Source of the DNA: Victivallales bacterium
GTDB taxonomy: Bacteria > Verrucomicrobiota > Lentisphaeria > Oligosphaerales > Oligosphaeraceae
Direction of reading: 5' to 3'
NCBI GenBank assembly: GCA_017963875.1
Contig: JAGCTA010000275.1
Coordinates: 1 to 13,587 of the forward strand
DNA: 13,587 nucleotides
In this document: positions 1-5,844 of the stretch, piece after piece
Numbering within the stretch: position 1 is the first letter of the stretch
Layout of the letters: the number at the start of each line of letters is the position of its first letter
Notes under the pieces: model-generated
Seen by the model: only the letters and a program-made list of their open reading frames with translations
Database searches by the model: none
What the model was told of the DNA's origin: nothing
Position numbers and translations under genes: made by a program

Positions 1-180
1 AAGTTCCTTCTCGAACTGTTTCCCGTAAGGACCGCTCCAGTAATTTAATTTTGCGGTCCGCAATGGTTCTGCTAGCATCTGGTACGTCTTCTCCGAATAG
101 ACTGGCCATAGCGGAAAAGGTTCCGCATTCAATGCCACTCCACCATCAATCGCCAATTTTGCAGAACTATCCTTGATCAT
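1..180 (-). CDS. DegT/DnrJ/EryC1/StrS-family PLP-dependent sugar aminotransferase, N-terminal fragment
   Basis: Only the first 60 codons are in the window; the gene continues past the left edge. Translating the minus strand from the ATG at 180-178 gives an N-terminus with 'LAIDGG' (residues 9-14), 'PFPLWP' (21-26) and 'NYWSGPYGKQFEKEL' (46-60). This order is characteristic of the DegT/DnrJ/EryC1/StrS aminotransferases, which transfer an amino group to keto-sugars using pyridoxal phosphate; some relatives act as dehydratases or on inositol-like sugars. The PLP lysine lies outside the window, so activity cannot be checked. The start is supported by an AGGAG ribosome binding site 8 bases upstream (minus strand, about 188-193). 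Its upstream neighbour is the divergent pseudopilin gene 370 bp away, so it is probably the first gene of a separate leftward unit. The family is fairly sure; the substrate is unknown. Confidence 0.8.
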   Translation of the reverse strand, partial: MIKDSSAKLAIDGGVALNAEPFPLWPVYSEKTYQMLAEPLRTAKLNYWSGPYGKQFEKEL

Positions 181-287
181 TTTCGTTCTCCTGTCTTATG
201 GTTGATACATACTTGGAACGTTTTGATATCCTAGGGGCGACATATATGCCTGCACAGGGAAATCACCTTTTTTTGTAAGTCAAATTT

Positions 288-315
288 ATAATACATGATA
301 GTTATTATAATTCAA
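288..315 (-). promoter_or_regulatory. Candidate sigma70-type promoter for the aminotransferase gene
   Basis: On the minus strand TTGAAT (315-310) is followed after 16 bases by TATTAT (293-288), which matches TATAAT at five of six positions. It would leave a leader of about 100 nt before the ATG at 180. The surroundings are AT-rich, so chance matches are likely. Confidence 0.35.
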
Positions 316-474
316 GTGAATTCTTGAGTTTTTTGTGTTCTCTCGATATTTTCGTATTCTGTTGCGCTCCTTGTATGAGAAACTAAATACATCGCAGAAA
401 ACGACGCTCTTTGTCATGATGCTTGGGTTAATGGTGCAGTGCTTCAGAAGACCGAAGAAACAAAGAATAAGTCC

Positions 475-502
475 TTGATTTTGCGACGGAAAATGGTATA
501 AT
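475..502 (+). promoter_or_regulatory. Sigma70-type promoter with extended -10 for the pseudopilin gene
   Basis: TTGATT (475-480), a 16-base spacer, and a perfect TATAAT (497-502) preceded by TGG (494-496) form an extended -10 promoter. The expected transcript start is near 509, giving a leader of about 44 nt before the ATG at 553. The perfect -10, the TGn extension and the short distance to the gene make this one of the better promoter matches in the window. Confidence 0.6.
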
Positions 503-552
503 ATATTATAAAAATTGAACAATTGACATACCCTTGAAAAGGAACTCGAAGA

Positions 553-1311
553 ATGAAAAGATGTTTTCAGTTTACATTGATTGAACTATTGGTTGTCATC
601 GCTATCATTGCGATTCTTGCGGCGATGCTGCTTCCCGCGCTTGCCAAGGCGAGGGAAAAAGCACGTGCCATTTCCTGTGTCAACAACCTGAAGTCCATGG
701 GGTTGCTTGGGCACATATATTCCAGCGATTACAATGACAATATCTTTGGCTCGCGCATCATCGGGCAGTATATGGCCTCGACGAGCATTACATGGTATGA
801 ATGGATTCTCAACAACAATTATATGAACATCTCATACAAAACAGGAAAAATCGGCCAGCGCTGGCCGACGGGCAACCGCCCCAATGAGAACATCCGCATC
901 GTTGAGACATTCGTCTGTCCGTCTGACCCGTATTATGGCATCATGTGCTGGTCATGGTATGCGGTGACGGTGAGTTATGGCATGAACAAATGGATTTCCT
1001 CGAATGCCTGCAACGGAACGCCGTCTGGCGGTACTGCGCTGGGGCACTTGTCCCAGGCGAAGAACCCTTCTGACATTTCTTATTTTGCAGACAACTACAA
1101 GTACATTGAAATAACGACGGGAGAGGCTTCCAGCAATTGTTTTGCTTATAATGAAGTTGCCAAATATGATGTGCGCAGTTATGGCGCGCATGGCAAAGGC
1201 CGTCATGTGGCTTCTCTCGATGGACACGTCGCAGCGCAGAATGCCACAAAGGTTCTTGTCAGCAACAATCTTGAAAATTTGTGGGATGGCGGAGAAACAA
1301 CTGTCCGCTAA
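553..1311 (+). CDS. Type II secretion/pseudopilin-like protein with prepilin N-terminus and H-X9-DG motif (DUF1559-like)
   Basis: This 252-aa protein has a very short leader and then the class III signal of prepilins: F7 at +1, E11 at +5 (motif FTLIE), and a hydrophobic helix over residues 8-30. The rest is the extracytoplasmic domain typical of planctomycete and Lentisphaerae pseudopilin-like proteins, with 'VCPSD' near 121-125 and the H-X9-DG signature as H213 ... D223-G224. Such proteins would be processed by a prepilin peptidase and anchored in, or assembled at, the membrane; their roles are mostly unknown and one genome may hold dozens. The residue at -1 is Gln rather than the usual Gly. 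The start is supported by AAAGGA at 538-543, 9 bases upstream. It has its own promoter, a terminator-like hairpin downstream, and no secretion genes beside it, so it appears to be a single-gene unit at the edge of the glycan locus. Confidence 0.88.
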   Translation: MKRCFQFTLIELLVVIAIIAILAAMLLPALAKAREKARAISCVNNLKSMGLLGHIYSSDYNDNIFGSRIIGQYMASTSITWYEWILNNNYMNISYKTGKIGQRWPTGNRPNENIRIVETFVCPSDPYYGIMCWSWYAVTVSYGMNKWISSNACNGTPSGGTALGHLSQAKNPSDISYFADNYKYIEITTGEASSNCFAYNEVAKYDVRSYGAHGKGRHVASLDGHVAAQNATKVLVSNNLENLWDGGETTVR

Positions 1312-1333
1312 GGCATCCAGAAAATGCTCTGTT

Positions 1334-1380
1334 TCCTCAAAGGGCAGGTTCGACCATTCGATGCCGCAATCCTTTGAGGA
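1334..1380. repeat. Inverted repeat with 10-bp perfect arms after the pseudopilin gene
   Basis: TCCTCAAAGG (1334-1343) pairs with CCTTTGAGGA (1371-1380) across a 27-base loop. The loop can fold further, with GCA/TGC and TCGA/TCGA arms at 1344-1346/1362-1364 and 1350-1353/1358-1361. It begins 22 bases after the stop codon and ends 4 bases before the next hairpin, so a transcript reading through would carry two stacked stems. It may be a 3' end protection or termination element; its function is unknown. Confidence 0.5.
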
Positions 1381-1384
1381 CTTC

Positions 1385-1423
1385 AATACCCCCAGGTTTC
1401 GATTCACTCAACCTGGGGGTATT
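1385..1423 (+). terminator. Terminator-like hairpin with a 14-bp perfect stem
   Basis: Arms 1385-1398 (AATACCCCCAGGTT) and 1410-1423 (AACCTGGGGGTATT) are perfect reverse complements around an 11-base loop. The bases after it (1424-1440) are T-rich but interrupted (GATATTTGATTCCTTT), so as an intrinsic terminator it is good in the stem and moderate in the tail. It lies 73 bp past the pseudopilin stop and faces the convergent 954-aa gene, so it could stop transcripts from both sides. Confidence 0.65.
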
Positions 1424-1445
1424 GATATTTGATTCCTTTGGGGCT

Positions 1446-1506
1446 TTGCACAGTCTCGTTAGCATGTGCAACTATCGACCGTCAGGGTAATAGAACGTTT
1501 CTATTA
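1446..1506. repeat. Two further short inverted repeats between the convergent genes
   Basis: TTGCACA (1446-1452) pairs with TGTGCAA (1465-1471) across 12 bases. TAATAGAA (1488-1495) pairs with TTCTATTA (1499-1506) across 3 bases. Neither has a T tract on the minus strand, so neither is a convincing terminator for the leftward 954-aa gene. With the two larger stems upstream they make four inverted repeats in 218 bp. Confidence 0.4.
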
Positions 1507-1529
1507 TTATTAGGGCAGATTCGACCTCA

Positions 1530-4394
1530 TCAAGGGAAGAGCACGCCTTTTCCCCACGCCCCTTGACCGTATGGCGCTATTATCAGCGGCTTATGGGTAT
1601 CTGCATTCAGATGGTCTGGCGGAACGGTTTCAGTCCCAGCAGGAAGAGTCCTCCACTTTAAGTCAGAATAGATTGTCTGCTTGCCACACAGTATTTTTGC
1701 AAGGATGCCACATGGAAGTCCACCAACATCCTCTCCTCGAATGGCAATCGTGTTTTTGCCCTTGCGAACACGGTCTGTCAAGTCAATCGTCTGAAGTTCG
1801 GACCATCCCTTGCAGTCCGCAACTTTCTCTCCGTTGAAGAAGACTTCGCCCTGGTCATCGATGGTAGCATAAAGGATGGTCTTGGCTTTGGCGTCTTGTA
1901 CGTCAAAATCAAGGAATGCCCAGCATTTTCCACGACCGACATTTGCACGGTCATCCCATATCCAGCAAGGGGACGAACCATCGAATTTGTGTTCATAGAT
2001 GTTTGTGAAATACGTGCGGTAAGGATGGCTGTCACCTCCCACAGGAAGACGCGGGCATGGGGCGATGGACGGCGGAAGCGGCTTGCTGGACAATATTAGC
2101 ACTTCATACGGTGCCAGTTCCACCTGGATGGCTGTTGCTTCTTGCGTGAACGCATCAGCACGGCTTGCCGCAAGTGCCTGAAGCGGCGTGGAGGCTGCAA
2201 TGGCAACAGAGGCATTTTGCTGTTCGGGCTTCAAGTTAAGAATGAAGTAATAGTTGTCACCCGCATATTGGATGACTGCGCAACGGACTGAATCAGAGGA
2301 AGTCTTCAGGTCGTCCAATTGTTTTCCCTCGCAGAAAAGTGAAGAAAGGGAGTTCGCCTCTTGGGTGACGGGGAGCATGACGTCTTCAAAATAGTCTCCC
2401 TTGTTTGGGAGAGTGAATTTATTGAGGTACTGGCACCCCCAGATGGCGAAGCCGTTTCCGCCGTTAAGCAGCGTGTCATAGACCATGAAGCGAAATTCGG
2501 GGTATGTCGGATAACGCTGTTTGGGATTGTCGGTAGAGGAGCATTCCGCCCAGCGGAAGCCTTGCAGCCACATGAAGATGCTTTTGGATGGTCCGCCGAT
2601 TTGCTGAAGTCGCTGTGCGTATTTGCCGCAGGCGGTCGGTGTCTTGTCTTCCAGGCCCGAATGGCCGTTGGGATAGGGGATGGGGTAGATGTCCACGCCA
2701 AGCAGGTCGCATGTTGCCGCGTATGGCTTCAGGTCGGGGACGCTGTTGCGCGGAGCAGTATTCATCCACACGGGGTGGTAGGGGTCGAATTCTTTCATGA
2801 ATTCATAGACAGCGACCATCGGCTCTGGCGGAACGCCGCCCCAAAGCGGCTCGTCGATGTGAAGATAACCGTAAAGGGCTGGATGAGCGAGGTTTTCCTT
2901 GGTCATGATGCGGCGGATTTTCTCCTCAAATTTCTTGACGTCGCGCATTGCGCGTGGCGCTCCTAGAATCAGAAAAGTCTTCATGCCAACGCTGTGGATG
3001 AAATCCAATTCACGATTCAGCAATTTTGCATCTTGCCCCAGATGGATACGGACGAGATTGACGCCATTGGCACGCGAGAATCGCATCTGTTCCTCTGGAA
3101 AATCACAGTGCATGATGGGGAAGAACGGCCTGCCACCGATGGCTGGATAGCGGTTTGGCAGGAGTGTGACCATGTTTGTGGCAGGGGGAAGCACGCGAAG
3201 GGGCGGGGAGAAGAGTTTCAAAGAATTTCCTGCATCATCACGCACTTGCGCATCAAGGAGATAGCGTCCGAAAGGCAATTTGCCTGCCGTCAGTGTGAAA
3301 GGTGCCTTTCCCTTCGTGAAGGGAACAGACATCTGTTTCAAAGCGGCAATCTCAGAATGAAGTTCAATGCTTAGTGTCTTTGCGGATTCATCAGCGGTGA
3401 CGGTTCCGCTGATTACCGCGTTTTCCTGTTCACCGAAGAAGAATCCTCGGTAGAACGGCTGCTCAAGTTGGCATTCCCATCCTGCCGTGGGGTCAATCGG
3501 TACTTCAGCAAAAGCAAAATTGCTGAATCTGATGCAACCGTCGTCCCGTAGTTGAAAGGAAACGGAGATTTGGTTCGTTTTATCAGTTTTGGGGATGGTG
3601 AAAGCATGGGATTTGCCTTGCGCTCCTGACATGACATCGTCGGACACAAAACTTCCTTTTACGGCTGGTGAAATGCTCGTGCGGAATGTATGGTACCCCG
3701 TGGTTGTTTTGCTTTCACCAATGCCTTGCGCCGTATATGTCAACCGATAACAGCAGCCAGGTTTGACGGCAAGCGGCCCAAGTGTCGCAACGCCTTTTTT
3801 CCCATTGAGTTGGAGTATGTTGTCCTTGATTTGATGTGGATCGGGGACTGACCAGAAACCGCCAAGGCAGCGAGGGGCTGTTTCGGAAATATGCAGTGAC
3901 AGATTGCGGATTCTTGCGGGATGCGGGGAGGTTTTGTCCAATTGTAGCACGACATAGCAGACGGCGTACGGGTCAGGCATGAGGAACTCGAATCTTTCCT
4001 GTTTCCAGCCAGGAGAAGCATCCCGCCAGAATGCCGATTTGTAATTGATATGATTGGTCAGTTTGCCGTTAATATTGACACATCGTTCAATATAGACGCG
4101 ATATTTCGCAGGGCCACCTTGGCCTTCGGCGTCCCAACTCAAAACAAGTGGAACCTTGATTGGCGGCTTGATTCCAAATTGGACAAGTTGGGTGTTTTGT
4201 TTTTCATCTGGTTTCAGCACGACATCGGCTCCTTCCGACTGAAATTCATAATTGCCTCGTGAAGTCCATCTGACGGCATTTCCATCCTTTTGCTGCTTGA
4301 AGAATCGGTTCTCTATATAGTCTTTATCCTCTCCAACAGTTGCAAATGCAGATAAAAGCACTGATAGGCAGAATAATTTGAAACCAATTCGCAT
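1530..4394 (-). CDS. Secreted TIM-barrel glycoside hydrolase-like protein (clan GH-A-like, family not assigned)
   Basis: This 954-aa protein starts with a basic residue and hydrophobic core ending near 'SAFA' (residues 15-18), a typical Sec signal peptide. Residues about 25-400 look like beta-sandwich modules, possibly carbohydrate-binding. Residues about 405-690 resemble a TIM barrel: 'RYPAIGGRPFFPIMH' opens it, 'GYLHIDEP' (509-516) places E515 where clan GH-A enzymes have the acid/base Glu, and 'VDIYPIPYP' and 'GFAIWG' follow. A partner nucleophile Glu is not obvious. A small beta domain closes with 'APYEVLILSS', and residues about 790-915 look like a sugar-binding jelly roll ('DDQGEVFFNGEKV'). 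The start has AAAGGA about 10 bases upstream. It is divergent from the SGNH esterase gene and may share control with it. Glycan cleavage outside the cytoplasm is inferred from fold-level motifs; the substrate is unknown. Confidence 0.7.
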   Translation of the reverse strand: MRIGFKLFCLSVLLSAFATVGEDKDYIENRFFKQQKDGNAVRWTSRGNYEFQSEGADVVLKPDEKQNTQLVQFGIKPPIKVPLVLSWDAEGQGGPAKYRVYIERCVNINGKLTNHINYKSAFWRDASPGWKQERFEFLMPDPYAVCYVVLQLDKTSPHPARIRNLSLHISETAPRCLGGFWSVPDPHQIKDNILQLNGKKGVATLGPLAVKPGCCYRLTYTAQGIGESKTTTGYHTFRTSISPAVKGSFVSDDVMSGAQGKSHAFTIPKTDKTNQISVSFQLRDDGCIRFSNFAFAEVPIDPTAGWECQLEQPFYRGFFFGEQENAVISGTVTADESAKTLSIELHSEIAALKQMSVPFTKGKAPFTLTAGKLPFGRYLLDAQVRDDAGNSLKLFSPPLRVLPPATNMVTLLPNRYPAIGGRPFFPIMHCDFPEEQMRFSRANGVNLVRIHLGQDAKLLNRELDFIHSVGMKTFLILGAPRAMRDVKKFEEKIRRIMTKENLAHPALYGYLHIDEPLWGGVPPEPMVAVYEFMKEFDPYHPVWMNTAPRNSVPDLKPYAATCDLLGVDIYPIPYPNGHSGLEDKTPTACGKYAQRLQQIGGPSKSIFMWLQGFRWAECSSTDNPKQRYPTYPEFRFMVYDTLLNGGNGFAIWGCQYLNKFTLPNKGDYFEDVMLPVTQEANSLSSLFCEGKQLDDLKTSSDSVRCAVIQYAGDNYYFILNLKPEQQNASVAIAASTPLQALAASRADAFTQEATAIQVELAPYEVLILSSKPLPPSIAPCPRLPVGGDSHPYRTYFTNIYEHKFDGSSPCWIWDDRANVGRGKCWAFLDFDVQDAKAKTILYATIDDQGEVFFNGEKVADCKGWSELQTIDLTDRVRKGKNTIAIRGEDVGGLPCGILAKILCGKQTIYSDLKWRTLPAGTETVPPDHLNADTHKPLIIAPYGQGAWGKGVLFP

Positions 4395-4444
4395 TTTGTT
4401 TTTTCCTTTACCATTGTTGATTGTGAGAGAGTGCTATTTCAAGT

Positions 4445-4475
4445 TATAATTAACCATTCCTTGACGGAATGTCAA
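4445..4475. promoter_or_regulatory. Overlapping divergent promoter candidates
   Basis: On the plus strand a perfect TATAAT lies at 4445-4450, with TTGTGA 18 bases upstream (4421-4426); it would start the esterase transcript near 4457 with a leader of about 170 nt. On the minus strand a perfect TTGACA lies at 4475-4470, with TAATTA after 17 bases (4452-4447), a poor -10; it would serve the 954-aa gene. The two overlap, and both touch the inverted repeat at 4455-4476. Each match is only partial. Confidence 0.35.
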
Positions 4476-4476
4476 G
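4455..4476. promoter_or_regulatory. Nested inverted repeats, possible operator
   Basis: Two overlapping dyads share bases: CATTCC (4455-4460) with GGAATG (4466-4471), and CTTGAC (4460-4465) with GTCAAG (4471-4476). Each has 6-bp arms and a 5-base centre. They lie between divergent genes and overlap both candidate promoters, which is where a repressor or activator site for the pair would be expected. No regulator gene is in the window, so the binding protein is unknown. Confidence 0.4.
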
Positions 4477-4505
4477 ATGATGAATTGCGTTTTGACGATT
4501 ATCCC

Positions 4506-4524
4506 TTATGCGATTCACGCATAA
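4506..4524. promoter_or_regulatory. 7-bp dyad TTATGCG-N5-CGCATAA, possible operator
   Basis: The 19-base element TTATGCGATTCACGCATAA has perfect 7-bp arms around a 5-base centre and is followed by a run of A. The arm spacing equals that of the dyads at 4455-4476. It lies about 105 bp before the esterase start and may be a transcription-factor site; with only six following A residues it could also be a weak terminator on the minus strand, though no gene ends there. Confidence 0.4.
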
Positions 4525-4628
4525 AAAAGAGTCAGACAACTTGCTTTGTATGATAGCAGACTTAAGTTATTGTCATGTTCAATATCAACCTTATAGTTAC
4601 CAATTGCTCATAAAGGAATCATTAATTC

Positions 4629-5747
4629 ATGCGTATTGAGGAAATCGACAAGAATTTCGCTGTACAGACAACCAATGGAAAAACGCTGGTGTATCTTCCT
4701 CCGACTGCACAAGGCATTGAGGTCAATGGTCTTCCTTTTTTCAAGGAGGAAAGGAGACTCTGCCGTCTGTCCATGGCAAGCCTGCCAGAACAGACTGTGG
4801 GAGTGCAGGATGAAGCGTGGATGCCTGCTGGTGTCCAGGTGCGCTTCAAGACAAATTCACGAATCATCGGCGTCAAATATCGTCTGAGGCGGTTGCCGAA
4901 TGTCGCACGCATGCCGATGTCTGGCAGTTCGGGGTTTGACCTGTATCTAGGGCAGGGGAGTGCAAAGAAATTTGTATCCGTGTCTGTTGGCTCCAACGAA
5001 TATGGTCCGCTGGAGTTTTCCGCGTTGCTGATGGACATTTCAGGCGGCGTGCCGTCCCCAGAAGTATCGCCAGTTTATCAGCCGCTACCAGGGACGGATT
5101 TGCGCGAAGTGACTATCAATTTTCCAACTTATAATATCGTTGACGAAGTGACGTTTGGCTTGGAACCTGGTTCGGAAGTGCTTCCTCCAACGCCATTTGC
5201 CATTGAAAAGCCAATCGCTTTCTATGGTTCGTCAATCACGCAAGGCGGATGCTCCAGCCGTCCTGGAAATACCTATATCCAACATTTGTCCCGCTGGCTT
5301 GACGCGCATGTCATCAATCTCGGTTTCAGCGGTTGCGCCAGAGCGGAGATTTCCATGAACCGATTCTTGGCAGGGCTTGACATCAGTGCACTAGTTCTTG
5401 ACTACGACCATAATGCACCTAATTCCGATTATCTGCGCGAGACGCATGAACGTCTGTTCAAAACTGTGCGCGAGGCACAGCCAGAGTTGCCTATTGTTCT
5501 GGTTTCCAAGCCAGATACCGACAAGAACCTGGTCGATACACAAAAACGACTTGATGTCATTGAGACGACTTATCAGAACGCCTTGAAGGCGGGTGACAAA
5601 CATGTGTTTTTCGTCGATGGCAGGACGCTGTTCGGTAAGAAAGACCGTGATGCCTGCACTGTGGACGCCTGCCACCCGAATGACTTGGGGTTCTACCGCA
5701 TGGCAGAGGCTATAGAACCTGTCTTACGTCAGGCATTGGGAATCTAG
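4629..5747 (+). CDS. SGNH/GDSL-family carbohydrate esterase with GxDLY N-terminal domain
   Basis: This 372-aa protein has the two-part layout of the GxDLY (PF14607) plus Lipase_GDSL_3 esterases. The N-terminal beta domain carries 'GFDLY' at 102-106. The catalytic domain starts near 195 with 'FYGSSITQGG'; S202 in GSS is the nucleophile of block I, G232 in 'NLGFSG' is block II, N262 in 'DYDHNAP' is block III, and D346 with H349 in 'VDACHP' form block V. All four SGNH positions are therefore present. Family members remove acyl groups, often acetyl, from sugars. No signal peptide is visible, so cytoplasmic action on imported oligosaccharides is likely. The ribosome binding site AAAGGA lies 11 bases before the ATG. 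It is divergent from the 954-aa glycosidase-like gene and convergent with the GH106-like gene. The stop is TAG. The esterase class is firm; the exact ester is not. Confidence 0.88.
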   Translation: MRIEEIDKNFAVQTTNGKTLVYLPPTAQGIEVNGLPFFKEERRLCRLSMASLPEQTVGVQDEAWMPAGVQVRFKTNSRIIGVKYRLRRLPNVARMPMSGSSGFDLYLGQGSAKKFVSVSVGSNEYGPLEFSALLMDISGGVPSPEVSPVYQPLPGTDLREVTINFPTYNIVDEVTFGLEPGSEVLPPTPFAIEKPIAFYGSSITQGGCSSRPGNTYIQHLSRWLDAHVINLGFSGCARAEISMNRFLAGLDISALVLDYDHNAPNSDYLRETHERLFKTVREAQPELPIVLVSKPDTDKNLVDTQKRLDVIETTYQNALKAGDKHVFFVDGRTLFGKKDRDACTVDACHPNDLGFYRMAEAIEPVLRQALGI

Positions 5748-5749
5748 CC

Positions 5750-5839
5750 CTCACAGCTTCCTCGGCGCTTTGCACACGCGCACGGCTTTCCACGATACTT
5801 CGCGCACGCTCACAGCTTCCTCGGCGCTTCGCCCGCGCA
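5750..5839. repeat. GC-rich tandem repeat array, three units of about 30 bp
   Basis: A 21-base sequence beginning CTCACAGCTTCCTCGG is repeated exactly at 5750-5770 and 5809-5829, each time followed by a related C/G-rich stretch. Between them, 5781-5808 is a decayed middle unit (CACGGCTTTCCACGATACTT...). The array fills almost the whole space between the stops of the convergent esterase and GH106-like genes. It has no clear hairpin-plus-T terminator. It could be a small repeat element of the REP or minisatellite kind. Confidence 0.65.
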
Positions 5840-5844
5840 CAAGA

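Larger units (their letters stand above)
181..552. other. Non-coding divergent intergenic region (372 bp)
   Basis: This AT-rich stretch separates the aminotransferase start from the pseudopilin start. It contains candidate promoters in both directions (minus about 288-315, plus 475-502) and a weak inverted repeat, AATTCAAG with CTTGAGTT, at 309-316 and 323-330, followed by a short T tract. A 78-codon minus-strand ORF at 286-522 has no ribosome binding site and covers the plus-strand promoter, so I do not count it as a gene. I see no RNA gene or mobile element here. Confidence 0.6.

Noticed and set aside
309..334. Terminator hairpin with T tract on the plus strand
   Set aside because: The stem is short, includes a G-T pair, and no plus-strand gene ends upstream in the window.
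286..522. 78-codon minus-strand ORF in the left intergenic region
   Set aside because: It has no ribosome binding site, shows no recognisable motif, is of low-complexity AT-rich composition, and covers the good plus-strand promoter at 475-502.
1341..1380. tRNA-like T-arm (GGTTCGACC)
   Set aside because: No matching acceptor, D-arm or anticodon stem can be placed around it; the bases fit a simple inverted repeat better.
2361..2966. 201-codon plus-strand ORF opposite the 954-aa gene, and similar long antisense ORFs at 10719-11234 and 11035-11706
   Set aside because: They lie opposite or across well-supported genes, show no motif or signal, and have the look of frame shadows from GC-biased codons.
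5750..5839. CRISPR array
   Set aside because: There are only two good copies and one decayed one, with no unique spacers of constant length and no cas genes nearby.
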